Source of the DNA: Juglans regia | Taxonomy: Eukaryota > Streptophyta > Magnoliopsida > Fagales > Juglandaceae | Assembly (NCBI RefSeq): GCF_001411555.2 | Contig: NC_049901.1 | Span: forward strand, 14,485,190-14,549,189 | Direction: 5' to 3' | Length of the DNA: 64,000 nucleotides | Shown here: in pieces, positions 1 through 11,360 of the stretch | Layout: each line of letters opens with the position of its first letter | How positions within the stretch are numbered: position 1 is the first letter of the stretch | Made by a program: the position numbers and the translations under genes | The notes under the pieces: model-generated | Database searches by the model: none | The model's input: the letters and a program-made list of their open reading frames with translations, nothing else | What the model was told of the DNA's origin: nothing

Positions 1-70
1 TGCTCATAGCGGTGTTCCAGTTGGTGTTGCTCGCAACGGCGTTTCAGCTGGTGAAGTCCCCCTGGATTGG

Positions 71-992
71 ATGGTGAGGATAGCCCCGTCGACTGTAGTC
101 CACAGTGGCCCTCAAACAGTAACAAATGGCTTTCCAACAACCGAAACTCTCCCATTCACTCCAGGTGTTAACTCTCCTCCACCAAACTTCGATCCATCAA
201 TCACTCAAGAGGCACAGGGTTCTCAATCAATCTCTCAACAGGTCCTCTACAGTAACCTCATGGGGACGAACTCGACGAACTTTATCCTCTCTCCATCTAC
301 ATGCACCGAAGAATGGGTTTCCAGCTGGTTGAAGACAAAAGTTGAAATATTTATGCGAACTAGTTTGACTGGTATCTCGTTGGTGGCCAATAACTCAAAG
401 CAGAGTCTGGTTAGTCATTCTCTACAGAACCCACGAGAGACGGAAGTGAACTCGTAAATCCCACAAGAAGGTATGGGCCAGATGGAAGTCAGGTCCCCCT
501 TTCAATGCCTTTAGCCAGTTGGATCCAAAACCAAAACAATTAAATTTTGTGCCTTCTATCACTTATCACCTAGTTGTCCTAAGTGCTCACTCGGGAGATT
601 CAAGGCCCAATATATATTCTGTTGAGTCCTCGCTACAAGTGGTTTCTCAAGCAAGTACTCAGGAAAACTCAACTTCACAAATCCCTATCAAAAGGGGGGC
701 ACCTTTATCTGACCAAGGCTCTAACCCACCAAGAACAAAAGTCCAAAAGATACTTGAGGTTGATAACCCACAGACAGGCAGCATTTTCAGAAATGCTGGA
801 GATGAGGAAAAAGAAGCAGCTGGTTTGTTACTGTCTATCAAATCAAGAGGAGCATCATTTGGTAAGGTTAAAAAGTCAAAGGAAGTTGCAAGATCAAAGC
901 CATACACCAGAGCTTCATCCGAGGCATCATTTCTCGAAAAATCCAAGAAAGCTGACGAGGCGGGCTCTACCATGCTTCCAGTTCTTCCATGA
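71..992 (+). pseudogene. LINE ORF1-like region, degenerate
   Basis: Two open stretches (71-457 and 519-992) lie directly upstream of the endonuclease and end where it begins; the downstream ATG at 989 overlaps the end of the second stretch. They are rich in Ser, Thr, Pro and Lys, and no CCHC zinc knuckle is visible. Assignment as ORF1 remnant rests on position, not on a recognised domain. In plant L1 elements ORF1 encodes an RNA-binding protein with DUF4283 and CCHC motifs; those parts would lie further 5', outside the window. Confidence 0.5.
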
Positions 993-1729
993 AGTTCCTG
1001 ATTTTGAATTGCAGGGGTCTAGCCCGCCTTAAGGCAATCAGAAGTTTAAGGGCTTTTATAAATAATTTTAATCTGGATATTATCTTTTTGTCGGAAACCA
1101 TGGTGTCTGATGATAGCACCTATACTATTGTAAATAGATTGGGTTTCCAACTTTTTGTACACATCCCATCCTTGGGAAAAAAAAGAGGCCTTTTGTTATT
1201 ATGGAGATCGGGTGTAAATATTGAACCGGTTCATATTAATGCTAATGCTATTTCTGTTTTAGTTTATTCTGATCATCTCAATAATCCTTGGTTAGTAACT
1301 TTTGTTTATGCCCCAGCAAAATAGCAACAAAAAGCAAAATTCTGGACTCATTTGGATTCAACTCACGGCTTATTTAATGTTACATGGCTCTGCATAGGTG
1401 ATTTTAGCGATTTGTTAGGCCAACAGGATAAATATGGTGGCAGACCAGTAACGTCCTTATCCATAGGCGGCTTACAAAGTTTAATGGATTCTCATTGCCT
1501 CATTGATATTGGGTTCTTTAGACTTATTTTCACCTGGACAAATAACCAAATGGGAAAGGCAATGAGAGAACGTTTGGACCGTGGTATAGCCAATGCAAAT
1601 TGGCGCCTACTCTTTCCAGATGCCACTGTTCAACATATTGTTTATTCAACCTCTGATCATAATCCCCTCTTGCTTAATACTATGAAGATAAGGAAGAATC
1701 TATCTCCCTTCAAATTTGAGGAATTCTAG
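989..1729 (+). pseudogene. LINE apurinic-type endonuclease domain, broken
   Basis: The start reads MKFLILNCRGLAR, the N-terminal strand of the exonuclease-endonuclease-phosphatase fold in plant LINEs. FLSETMV follows near residue 35, carrying the metal-binding Glu. After a stop at about 1322 the reading continues with IGDFSDLL (the GDFN motif with Asn changed to Ser), then RERLDRGIANANW and STSDHNPLLL, the terminal SDH-type motif. All sub-motifs are in family order. The in-frame stop shows this copy is dead. In active elements this domain nicks target DNA for target-primed reverse transcription. Confidence 0.88.
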
Positions 1730-2041
1730 ACTCGAGAGCCACTCAAAAATATTATAATTCAAGAGATATGGAACCATCATTTCTACGGGAACCCTGCTGT
1801 TATTCTGTGTAATAAAATCAAGGAAACAAAAAAAGCATTCAGGAATATTCAGACCAACATCCAACACCTCGAGTCAGAGATAAGCAATCTTCAGAGTAAT
1901 CCGCCGAATCAGTGGAGCCTACAGAGGGAGAAGTTTCTCCACCACAAGCTTCAAGAACTCAAAAATGAAGAAACTCTTTGGCGACAAAAATAAAAAATCA
2001 CCTGGCTCACTACAACTGACCTAAACACAAAGTTTTATCAT

Positions 2042-3586
2042 TTGTCAACTACTATTCGCCAAAAAAGAAATGAGATCGACTCAATCAAGCTAAGCCCAGC
2101 TAATTTGACAATGGATCAAGATATCATTGAATCTATTTTCATAGATTATTTTAAATCCATTTATACCTCTACACCTCTTATCTTCCCGAAGCACCTAGAA
2201 AACCTTTTCGAAAGACAGATTTCAGAGGATGAAAATAATCTCCTAATAGCTATACCTTCGGAAGGGGAAATTCTTGGTGCACTCAAACAAATTCCAAATC
2301 ATAAAGCACCAGGACCAGACGAGATGACTGCTCTCTTCTATAAACATTACTAGCATATTATAAAAAAAGATGTGGTTGAGGTGATTCAAAATTTCTTTAG
2401 AAGAGGGAAACTTCTGAAACAAATAAACCACACTCATATAGCCCTCATCCCAAAAATAGTAAATCTCGTTTCCCCTTAGCATTTCCGGCCAATAAATCTG
2501 ACAAATGTCATTTATAAAATCATCACAAAAATTTTGGCAAACCGGCTGAAAAAATCCCTTCCATCTATAATTTCACCTTTCCAAACGGCCTTTGTTCCCG
2601 GTCGCAATATCAAGGAAAATTCTATAATAGCCCATGAGATGTTTCATCACCTAAAACATCACAAGGGGAAGAAAGGTCAAATAGATACAAAGCTAAACAT
2701 GGAAAAGGTTTTCGACTTTATTGAATGGGATTTTTTTTATGTTGTTATGAGAGCTTTGGGCTTCAACTCTACATGGATAAATATTATTAAAGAATGCATT
2801 TCTACGACTTCATTCTCTATCCTCATCAATGAATATCCGAAAGGTCTCTTCAAGGCACAAATGGGTCTTTGGCACGGCGATCCCATCTTGCCCTTTCTGT
2901 TCATCCTATATACGGAGGTACTTTCAAGGCTATTGGCAAGATCAGAAGAACTAAAAAAATTGGAAGGTATTAAAATCAGCAGAGATAGTCCCACAATATC
3001 TCACCTTCTTTTCGCAAATGATTTAATTATGTTTGCAAAATCAAAAGGAAGGTCGATTCAGGCGATCAATAATATTCTAGAGAAATATCAAGCTTGGTCT
3101 GGCCAGCGCATCAATCAAAGCAAATCCTCTATCTACATTACTCAAAATACTAGTCAAGCAACAAGAAGAGTAATCTCAGAAAATATGCCATACAAAGAGT
3201 CGTCTTCAAAAATAAAATATTTGGGTATGCTAACAACTTTTGGTCGATCCAAGAAAGAGGACTACAAAGATTTGATGGAGAAAATAAAAAAAAGGCTGGA
3301 TGGTTGGAAATAAAAAATGCTCTCGCAAGCTAGTAGAACGATGCTCATCAGATCAGTAGCAAGTGTCATCCCAACATATCAAATGTCAACTCATATGCTA
3401 CCAAAATCAATTTGCAAGAAGCTAAACACTAGCTTCAAAAATTTTTGGTGGAGAAAATCAAATAAACAAAAGCACAAGTTTTGCCTAAAATCATGGAAAT
3501 CTATTTACCAACCGAAAAAAGATGGTGGATTAGGATTAAGACAGATGGAAAATATGAATGTGGCCTTGATAGTGAAGACAAGATGA
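2042..3586 (+). pseudogene. LINE reverse transcriptase domain, catalytically degenerate
   Basis: Motifs appear in order: HKAPGPDEMTALFYKHY (about 2300-2350), FQTAFVPGRNIKENSI (about 2580), KLNMEKVFDFIEW (about 2690), GLWHGDPILPFLFI (about 2865) and HLLFANDLIMFAKS (about 3003). In functional members the third motif reads K-x-D-M-E-K and the last is F-A-D-D. Here the first catalytic Asp and the first Asp of the pair both read Asn (GAT or GAC to AAT or AAC), in addition to frame breaks at 2353 and 3313. The pattern fits mutational decay, perhaps deamination. Confidence 0.9.
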
Positions 3587-3589
3587 AAA

Positions 3590-5058
3590 ATGAGCCAACC
3601 AAGCAACAATATCTGGCACAAGCTTCTATCCAAGAAATATTTGAAATCAAACATTTTCGAATTAGCAACCAAAAAGGTAACTGGCTCGAGTTTCTGGAAA
3701 GGAATTCTAAAGACAAGACCACTTCTGGAAAAAGGTACTTGTTTCAAAATTGCAAATGGTTTGTCTGTGAGAGCTTGGCTAGATCCACACCACTGATTTA
3801 TCGACTACCCTCAAGGTCTTAGACTTGATTATTTAGAACGATAAATCCTGGAATCTCCCATTGTTAACTTCTCTGTTCCAACAAGAAAGCATAAAGGCAA
3901 TTCTTAAAATTCCTCTACCCATATCCAACCAAGCTGCGGATTGTGCTATTTGGACTAAAACCCAAAATGAGATCTTCTCAGTTAAAAGTGTCCACCATCT
4001 AGCATTAACTATCGCAAACTACTCCAGAGAAGCAATCTCGGATATACCATGGTGGAAAATTTGGGAACTCAGGATCCATGACAGACACAAGCTTCTCTTA
4101 TGGAAAATATTTTGGGATATTTTGTCGACAAGAGAGCACCTTAAAAGATTCATTCTTAGCATTCATTCCATAAAAAGCCCGCTCTGTGATGAAAAAGAAG
4201 AGACTCTCCTGCACCTATTCATTGAATGTCCCATAACTAGAATTAGAGTTGTAGCAGATGGCCTTTAAACCTATTTTTCCTGGCGGTAAATTCAAAGAAG
4301 AATTGGTTTCAGATTATTTTATACCCTCAGAAAAAACTCGATCTTACTTTCCAGGAAGAACACCCTTTCAAAATCTTTGCGGGTCTAATTCTAGACTTTA
4401 TCTGGAGGCTACGAAATGACCAAGTTCATAATCACAAAGAACTCTCTCTCTACAATCTTTCACAGCAGCTGAATCTGTCTTATCAAAAAAATCTTCATGC
4501 ATGGGAAGAAGAACTTGAATCCAAAGTGGGGAAAGAATGTCAAAAACCTCTTATGAATCAAATATGTATTTCCTTTGATGCAGCAGTCAAGAATTCTTTC
4601 TCTTTGGCTTCAGCTGTAAGCAAAAACTCAATAGGAGAAGTCATTGAAATATGGATTGAGACAAATTTTTCTACGGCCCCGGTAATGGCAAAGGCACTTG
4701 GGCAAAGTTAGCTCTTAAAATGGCAGAACATCTCAACCATCCTTTTATCTCTCTAGTTGGAGACTCTCAGTTGGTGATTTCTTCTATTTATAAGGAAGAA
4801 CAAATATGACAAATAGCACCTATCTCGGAAGATATCGCAAACTCCATGAAATCACACACAGGCTGGAGCTTTCACAAGATTGATCGATTCCAAAATCGAT
4901 TTGCGCGCTCGGTTGAACAATGGACAGCTACAAACTCTTTGTTTGGTAGCATTCCATTAGATATTATTCATTCTGCTATTTTGTATATTGACAGTAGAAA
5001 AGACCCTCCTTAGTAGTTTGTAATAGTTTCTTTTTATTTATAATATGCAAGCTTGCTT
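3590..5058 (+). pseudogene. LINE zf-RVT region and RNase H domain, decayed
   Basis: Fragments in several frames continue the plant LINE polyprotein. A segment at about 3861-4268 with WWKIWELRIHDRHKLLLWKI and CDEKEETLLHLFIECP matches the reverse-transcriptase zinc-binding region. At about 4548-5015, ICISFDAAVKNSFSLA, then GDSQLV and AILYIDSRKD, match an RNase H-like domain of the DGA type (Gly of the first motif lost). Frameshifts break every piece. The segment ends in a short 3' UTR and A tract. Confidence 0.75.
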
Positions 5059-5074
5059 TAAAAAAAAAAAAAAA

Positions 5075-5661
5075 TCTAACCCAAACTCATTTACTTTTAT
5101 AATTAAGTCACAGTCCATTAAAAAAGTTCAAAGGAGCAACAACAATTAAAAAGATTTACGTCCCTAAGAAAAAACCTTAATTATTTTACGGCCTAATTGT
5201 CAATTGCGGGGACAGATCCGATTCGACCATGGAATTAATATTACCTTGTCAATTATGGGAATGTCATTTTTTTTATGTACTCAATGAAAAATATGTAAAA
5301 GTATGGCTGAACAAAAATTCAAAAATTCAACTCCAACCTTGACTCCACTCCAGCTCTGCTCCGGCTCCAATATTTGCGTATTTTACAAATAAATAAAAAA
5401 ACATGTATTTATATATATTTTTATATATAACTATTAGTATATTACTTATATAGATAGATAATTAAATTAAATAATAATATGAGTTAATTATTGTTCCAAA
5501 ATAATCTACGTATAATATAATAGACATCTACTAATGTATTATAAACTAATGTAATAACTTGAAATATTAATCATTAATGTATAAAGAATAATGTATAAAC
5601 ACCAATATATTATAGTTACTATTGTAATTACTTGTAATACTATAATGTATAAAAAATAATG
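5075..5661. other. AT-rich intergenic stretch, no gene seen
   Basis: This stretch is strongly AT-rich with many short variants of AATGTATAATAATGTA. No coding potential or recognisable element edge was found. The same texture resumes at 6015-6240, so the two stretches were one AT-rich target before the LINE tail at 5673-6003 inserted. Confidence 0.6.
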
Positions 5662-6014
5662 TATTATAAGTTTTTTTTTTTTTTTAATAAAAGGAGGACG
5701 CCACCTCCAAACTTTATTGAATCAAACCCTCACTTGCGGCGAAGGAAAACTCTCACAAACAATATAGCTAATAAACCATAACATTCAACCAAAGACAACC
5801 CAAAAACAAAATTTTAATATCTAAAATTAGGCAAACCAAGATAATTCAATCTAAGCAAACCTCTCACAAGGAGGGGCAAATCATCGGTACCCACGTATGT
5901 ACAATTCTTCCCCTCCTTTCCCTACCTTGCCAGAAAATCTGCTACTTTATTTCCTTACCTAAACTGATGAGCAATTGTGTTCAAAACCATAAATAGCCTA
6001 ATTTATTATAAGTT
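5662..6014 (-). mobile_element. 5'-truncated LINE 3' tail, reverse strand, with TSD
   Basis: The insert at 5673-6003 begins on the plus strand with a poly-T run and a reversed AATAAA-type context; read on the minus strand it ends with a 3' UTR and poly-A. It is flanked by an exact 11-bp direct repeat, TATTATAAGTT, at 5662-5672 and 6004-6014. A-tail, 5' truncation and an 11-bp TSD are hallmarks of LINE-driven insertion. The LINE assignment, rather than SINE or processed transcript, is inferred from the gene-like, relatively GC-rich body of ~300 bp. Confidence 0.72.
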
Positions 6015-6239
6015 CCTAATGTATAATCTAATGTAATATTAATGTACAAACACTAGTCTATAAGTTCATAATAATATGTAATATTATTATACTAATGTAT
6101 AATACTAGTTATTATACTTTAGTTATTAATAGGAGTAACTTAGGCACTAATATAGTATAATTATAATGAGTTAATAACATGTAATATACTATATAGTAAA
6201 ATTTGTAATTTTCAATAATCAATACTATAGTACAAGTTT

Positions 6240-7135
6240 AAATATTATCAGAGATCTGCCGAACTCTCTCTCGCAAAACTCTCTTTCGCAAAACTCCTGT
6301 TTCCAGATCTGACTCGAGGGGGTGGGAGCTTCGGCTCCTCCTCCTCTTTCTCTTTCTCCCCACCCTTCATACCCTCGGTGTAGTGCTCCATTTTGTTTTG
6401 TTTTGTTGTGTTTTGTAGGCTAAATAAGGGAGAAATGCGGATCTAGATCCTCCGGCAAACATAGATTAGCACGCGCCTCTCCATGGCGTTGCCCAGTCAC
6501 CGATCTTCAAGACTACCGAAGGCGGCGCCAAACGGAGCAGCGAGTTGCTTGCACGCACAGCCAGAAGTTATCGGAGACGTTTGGCGAGTGGCTCTCTCGC
6601 GTTGCCGGGAGGCCTTCCGCCGTCGTCACGCGCGGCGCCACTGGGTTCTGTGAGTCTGGATCATCCAAGATCGGTCGACGTTTTTCTCCCAGGGTGGCGC
6701 TACACACGCCACAGCAGCCGCTTGGAGCAATGTCTGTGTCCGTGGTTGCAGTAGTTTTTTCATTGTATTTTATTTCGTGTCTTGTTCTTCTTTTATTGAT
6801 AATAAATAAATAAATAAAAAAATTTGTCCCGTCGAACCTTGGTCCAATCGGCGTGTTCTCCCCTCTCCGTTTAGGCGATGTATGGGGTTTGGTGCACCCT
6901 ACTCTTCGTGGTCGGGGTATGGGTTTTGTCACCTGGTTACTGTTACTCTGTCGGGGACAGAGATGTGCACGATGAATCCCTTAGACTTAGGTCTTTAGAG
7001 ATTTATCGTTTGAACTAGACCATGTCAGCCACGAAAGTGTGCTGGGGAGCTATTAACGTTTGTATCTGACTTTTTTAAGTCATATTTGTTTGTTCACTAT
7101 TATGAATGAAATGTGATCCTTATTCTAAAAAAAAA
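6240..7135 (+). mobile_element. GC-rich retroposon-like patch with two A-rich ends
   Basis: This GC-rich block interrupts AT-rich surroundings. The first part (about 6245-6820) has C/T-rich leader-like sequence, a GC-rich body and ends in (AATA)n plus A7. The second part (about 6825-7135) ends in CTTATTCTAAAAAAAAA. Both ends look like LINE 3' termini, so this may be two stacked truncated LINE or processed-transcript insertions, or one element with an internal deletion. The small open frames inside match no family I recognise. Orientation is from the A-rich ends. Confidence 0.45.
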
Positions 7136-7576
7136 GAAGTATGATATCTCATTCTTCTTTACCAAAATCACTATGGGGAAAGGCCTTAAAGACTGCAGTT
7201 TACATTCTTAATCGAGTACCTAGTAAAGCAATAGCTAAAACCCCTTATGAGTTATGGATTAGAAAGAGGTCTAGTATTAGGCATTTACATGTCTGGGGTT
7301 GTCCAGCTAAGGCTAGGCCCTATAAGCCAAATGAAAAGAAACTGGACTCAAGAACAGTCAGCTGCTTCTTTATTGGATATTCTAAGAGATCGAGGGGTTT
7401 CAAGGTTTATTGCCCTTCAAGTAATACCATTATTGAGACAAGTAATGCCAAATTCATTGAGGATATTCAGGATAGTGGGAATTCACAACTCACAAATATT
7501 GCATTTGAAGAGGAACATATTGCAATACCCCTGACAAATACTGAGAGCGATAAGATGGTCATACTTGTCTTAGTAT
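7132..7576 (+). pseudogene. Copia integrase C-terminal region
   Basis: The reading [21 protein letters not shown] is the highly conserved end of the copia integrase core region. It is followed by [34 protein letters not shown] and the C-terminal GY motif [15 protein letters not shown]. The catalytic DDE part lies upstream and is missing. The frame ends in a TAG at about 7576 in the variable linker before reverse transcriptase. Confidence 0.85.
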
Positions 7577-7759
7577 AGGATGTGGATGTGGATCATCAAA
7601 TCATTTCTGAGTTGCCTCTAACTAATACAAAAGAACCTGAGCAGCCTCAACAAGAAGTGTCATTAAGGTGATCAAATAGGGAAAAGAGATTAGCAATTTC
7701 AAATGATTACATTGTTTATCTCCAAGAGCATGAGTTTGATATAGGATTGGAAGATGATC

Positions 7760-8823
7760 CAATCTCTTAGAATCAAGCCAAACAAAGTGCTAAGTCCCAA
7801 AGGTGGATAGATGCAATGCTAGATGAGCTAAAGTCTATGAAGAACAATAACGTTTGGGATCTTGTCAAATTGTCTAACGATATTAAATCAATTGGTTATA
7901 AATGGATCTTCAAAACCAAGCAAGACTTCTAAAGGCAATGTCAAAAGGTATAAAGCATGTCTAGTTGCAAAATGCTTTACTCAAAAGGAAGGCATTGACT
8001 ATAAAGAGACTCTCTCTAGTTTTATCGTAAGACTTTTCTAGAATCATTATGGCATTTGTAGCTCATTATGATTTAGAGTTTCATCATATGGATGTACAGA
8101 CTACTTTTCTTAAAGGTGACATTGAAGAGACAATATATAATGCAACCAAAGGGCTTTGAGACCAAAGAATCGAGTCATTTGGTTTGCAAATTAAAGAAAT
8201 TCATCTATGGTTTATGGCCGGCATCTCACCAATGGTATCGAAAGTTTGATCGAGTAGTTTCCTCTTTTGGTTTTAAGGAAAATAATATGGATCAATGTAT
8301 TTATCATAAGATTAGTGAGAGCAAATTTATAATTTTGGTGCTATATGTCGATGACAAACTACTGGCAAGTAGTGACATAGGCCTGTTACATGAAACCAAT
8401 AAATTTCTTTCGAAACACTTTGAAATGAAAGATCTTGGTGAGACATCTTTTGTGTTAGGCATTCAGATTTATCGTTATAGATCATGTGGTAAAGTTGGCC
8501 TATCACAGAAGGCGTATGTCGAGAAAATACTTAGTAGGTTTGGCATGTAGAATTGTGCATTTGGGAATGCGCCCATTGCAAAAGGTGACAAATTAAGTTT
8601 GCTCCATTGCCCAAAAAATAATGTTGAAAAGAAACAAATGGAGGATATCCCTTATGCATTAGCTGTAGGGAGCCTCATGTATGCTCAAGTTTGCACTCAC
8701 CCAGATATTACGTATGCAGTTGGAATGCTTGGCAGATATTTGAGTAATCCAGACATGGATCACTGGAAAGCTGCAAAGAACAAAAGATTATATGCTCACA
8801 TATGGAAGGTTAGAACATCTTGA
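7760..8823 (+). pseudogene. Copia reverse transcriptase, frameshifted
   Basis: The region starts with QSAKSQRWIDAMLDELKSM, the typical RT lead-in, then runs through WIFKTKQD and, after frameshifts, AHYDLEFHHMDVQTTFLKGD. From about 8140 it reads QPKGFETKESSHLVCKLKKF, then YGLWPASHQWYRKFD and VLYVDDKLLASSD with the catalytic YVDD intact. KDLGETSFVLGIQI and the LSRFGM segment follow. Broken frames at about 7930, 8045 and 8548 make it a pseudogene. Confidence 0.88.
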
Positions 8824-9290
8824 GATCGTTGGAGTCTCAGACTCTGATTTTGCTGGTTACCTCAATAGTAGGAGATCCACTTCAAGGTATATTTTCATGT
8901 TGGCTGGAGGAGTTGTGTCATGGAAAAGTGTCAAACATACTCATATAGCTACTTCTACCATGGAAGCAAAGTTTATTGCTTGCTATAAGGCATCCAATCA
9001 AGCAATATGATTGCGAAATTTTATCATTGGTCTTCAAGCCATGGATTATATTGAGAGTCCACTAAAGATTTATTATGATAATACGGCTGCTGAGTTATAT
9101 TCTAAGAATGACAGGAGTTCGTCAAAATCTAAACACATTGACATAAAGTTTCTTATCGTGAAAGAAAGGTTCAGAATCATCATGTGTCAATTGAGTACAT
9201 TAGTACAAATCTCATAGTTGCGGATCCGCTCATTAAGGGCTTACCACCTAAAATGTTTAAGGAATATGTAGCTCGTATGGGAGTGGTCAG
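8792..9290 (+). pseudogene. Copia RNase H domain, broken
   Basis: SDSDFAGYLNSRRSTSRYIF is the first RNase H motif. TSTMEAKFIACYKAS carries the conserved Glu, with Tyr of the usual EAEY changed. IYYDNTAAELYSKN and SKHIDIKFLIVKERF are the later motifs. A TGA at 9008-9010 interrupts the frame. The last coding trace is ADPLIKGLPPKMFKEYVARMG, about 9225-9285, the standard copia C-terminus. Confidence 0.85.
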
Positions 9291-9721
9291 TTCTAGTAAC
9301 ATATTTTATTAAGTGAGAGTTTGTCTATTAGGTGCTTGATTTATTTAACACTTATTATGATCGTGTTTTGGTTTATTGATGATTCTAAGATTGCATTTCT
9401 TTCAAATTGTGGTAATACGTAAGGCTTGAAAGAATGATGAAGGGACTAGTTGGAAATAGGCATGATAAAGGATCACATTACATGAAATTTCTATGCTACA
9501 CATCCGTACTTGATCTATGTTATTGATGATGTTGATGTTTGTGACCATGGATGGGTCCTGTCATAATAAATGTGACAATGATTGCCATAATCCTATAATA
9601 ATATTATTCAATGAACCGGATTGTTTTGAGATGATATCTATAAAATCTAGCAATTATAGTTTGAGCTCATAAAGTTTACAATGCTTATTTTTTAGATATC
9701 TATGTGGTCCAAATGAGAGAT

Positions 9722-10201
9722 TGTTAGCATTATTTAAATTAATGGACCTACATAGATTAGGAATTTCACGTTGTTCAATTGCCTAATATAAAGTTTGAAT
9801 AATATTTGTAAGGCCCAATAAATGTGATCAATAAAGTGACATAATCGGGCCAACACATCTCTTGAAACCCATGATTTTGGTCAGGTCATGAGCATAAAGT
9901 GGTATGGGCCTAATTCATGTGTAGAGACTCATTAAGGACCTATGTAATTCCATTATTTTATGATGGGCAAAAATGAAATTTTGGGTGTTATATAAGGTCA
10001 TGGTTCCCACTTCAAGTTCACTTTCTACTCTACACATCCCATTATTGTGAGTTTTTTTAAAAAAAAAATGAATATTAGGCATGGAAGATCATACTACTGC
10101 GCTCTTCTATCCAATGGCTACAAGTATGCACTCTTTATTATATTTCTACATGGGTTTGACAAGAGATCTTGATGTTTTCGGATTTTATTTAAAATCCAAC
10201 A
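9722..10201 (+). repeat. 3' LTR of the truncated copia element
   Basis: The repeat starts TGTTAGCATT immediately after a purine-rich run and ends in AAAATCCAACA, giving a terminal TGTT/AACA inverted pair as copia LTRs do. It follows the RNase H C-terminus by ~430 bp, the expected position of a 3' LTR. No second copy exists in the window, so the far boundary is inferred from terminal motifs only. Confidence 0.7.
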
Positions 10202-10300
10202 TTATCAATATATGGGAAGCTCTATGAGATTGATGATGAGTTTCTATGACCGTAAAAAGTAAAAACATAGAAGAAAAAGAAAAAGAAGAGATTATTTAAA

Positions 10301-10367
10301 ATACACTGTCGGGACGATGTTCAAGGGTTCTCGAAGAATTGCTGTGAGACAAATCATGACAGTGTAT
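10301..10367. repeat. 10-bp perfect inverted repeat around 47 bp
   Basis: ATACACTGTC at 10301-10310 is exactly inverted as GACAGTGTAT at 10358-10367. It lies 100 bp past the copia LTR. It could be a small fold-back element or the edge of a CACTA-like element (CACTG start). No TSD is seen. Confidence 0.45.
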
Positions 10368-10441
10368 CTCAGGTGGATGACACAAATCGCTTTCCACCAT
10401 CGTGCCCACCTTTGCCAAAGGCCACGTCCTCACCCTTATGC

Positions 10442-10738
10442 TTAGCCACCGTCACCGCCCACCATCACAAACCGATTGTCCTCCACAAACTTGATGAAAT
10501 CACCCTCTTTCAGAATGAAGATGTCTAAGTCATCTGCTTCTAGCTCCCTAAACCCATGATCTTTATCTATAGGATTGTCAACATTGTTGAAGTTCTCAAA
10601 ATTGGCATCTTTGAGGGATTCCTCGTCAGAATGATTGTCAAGTTCTTCAAGTAAGTTGAGGACTTCGTCGTCGTCGTCGTCGTCTTCAATGTCTTTAGAG
10701 AGAGTCAAGAGGAGGAAGGAGAAGAGGAGGTGAAGCAA
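10442..10738 (-). CDS. Unrecognised acidic protein fragment, 98 aa
   Basis: I do not recognise this open frame. It has a hydrophobic first ~13 residues, then IEDDDDDDEVLNLLEELD and further Asp/Glu/Asn-rich sequence, ending GGDGG before the stop. The Asp run comes from a (GTC)n trinucleotide repeat on the plus strand, which weakens the case for a real protein. GC content and codon texture are more gene-like than the flanks, so it may be a captured or remnant exon inside the repeat block at 10300-11230. No splice structure was established. Confidence 0.25.
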   Translation of the reverse strand: MLHLLFSFLLLTLSKDIEDDDDDDEVLNLLEELDNHSDEESLKDANFENFNNVDNPIDKDHGFRELEADDLDIFILKEGDFIKFVEDNRFVMVGGDGG

Positions 10739-10867
10739 AAACAGAGAGGTGCAGCAGGAGAGAAGTGAAGTGAGAAAATTAGGGTTTCAAAATTTCTATT
10801 TGTACACCATTAATTGTGATAAGATTAAAATCGACATAAATATTAAAGTGTTACTGATGCGGTGAGT

Positions 10868-11225
10868 TTTTTTGCTGCATAGTGATAATCACTGATTATA
10901 TTCACAGTTTTTGGTCACAAGGTTGTCATTCTTGTCAACAATTTTGCTGCGACTCATAAACTGTCGAAAAAATTATATTTGGGATGATTTAAACTCATCA
11001 GAAAAACCATTCTTGTCGCAACATGTATTTTTTTCCACAATTTTTCATTTGCCGCAAGTGCTTCCATTGCAAATTAACACTAACTATTTTTGGCAAAAGT
11101 GTTGCGTGGCTATAACGTCGATTATTTTCCACCATGGCAAGTCTTGGAAAAAGAACTTGTGGCAAATTGCTATATTTGTTGTGGACTTTCATAAAGCAAT
11201 TATCACCTCTTTCACATAAAAAAGT
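10868..11225. repeat. Probable CACTA-like non-autonomous relic
   Basis: This segment repeatedly uses words such as GTCGCAACA, GCCGCAAG, TTGTGGCAAA and TTTGTTGTGGAC, which resemble the terminal and subterminal words of the CACTA-like element at 35220-36117 (CACTACAACAAAT, GCCGCAACAAAT). No clean terminal pair or TSD was found, so this is a tentative relic. It contains no convincing gene. Confidence 0.3.
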
Positions 11226-11360
11226 GGAGACGGGCTTGGGTACAATTTAACTAAAACGATTCAACGTGGAATGAATACAAAGATTAAAAAATGAAGGTAA
11301 ACCCTACTCTTAGTTTTTGTATTTATTATATTTATTGGGATAGCATGATGCCATTCAATA

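Larger units (their letters stand above)
1..5074 (+). mobile_element. L1-type LINE retrotransposon, decayed, 5' end outside or lost
   Basis: The order ORF1-like region, endonuclease, reverse transcriptase, RNase H and poly-A tail matches a plant L1-clade non-LTR retrotransposon. The A tail is at about 5059-5074. Reading frames are broken by many stops and frameshifts (for example after 1324, 1729, 2353, 3313 and 3586), so the element cannot make its proteins. Two catalytic aspartates of the reverse transcriptase read as Asn (see the RT entry). No 5' boundary is visible, so the element probably starts before the window. No clear target-site duplication was found at the A tail. Confidence 0.9.
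7130..10201 (+). mobile_element. Ty1/copia retrotransposon, 5'-truncated, one LTR kept
   Basis: Integrase C-terminal, reverse transcriptase and RNase H coding remnants occur in copia order, followed by a polypurine-like AATGAGAGAT and a 480-bp LTR. No gag, protease, integrase core, primer site or 5' LTR lies upstream; the copia reading instead starts right after an A-rich retroposon end at about 7130. Stops occur at about 7576, 8548 and 9010, and there are frameshifts near 7930 and 8130. The copy is non-functional. Confidence 0.88.
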
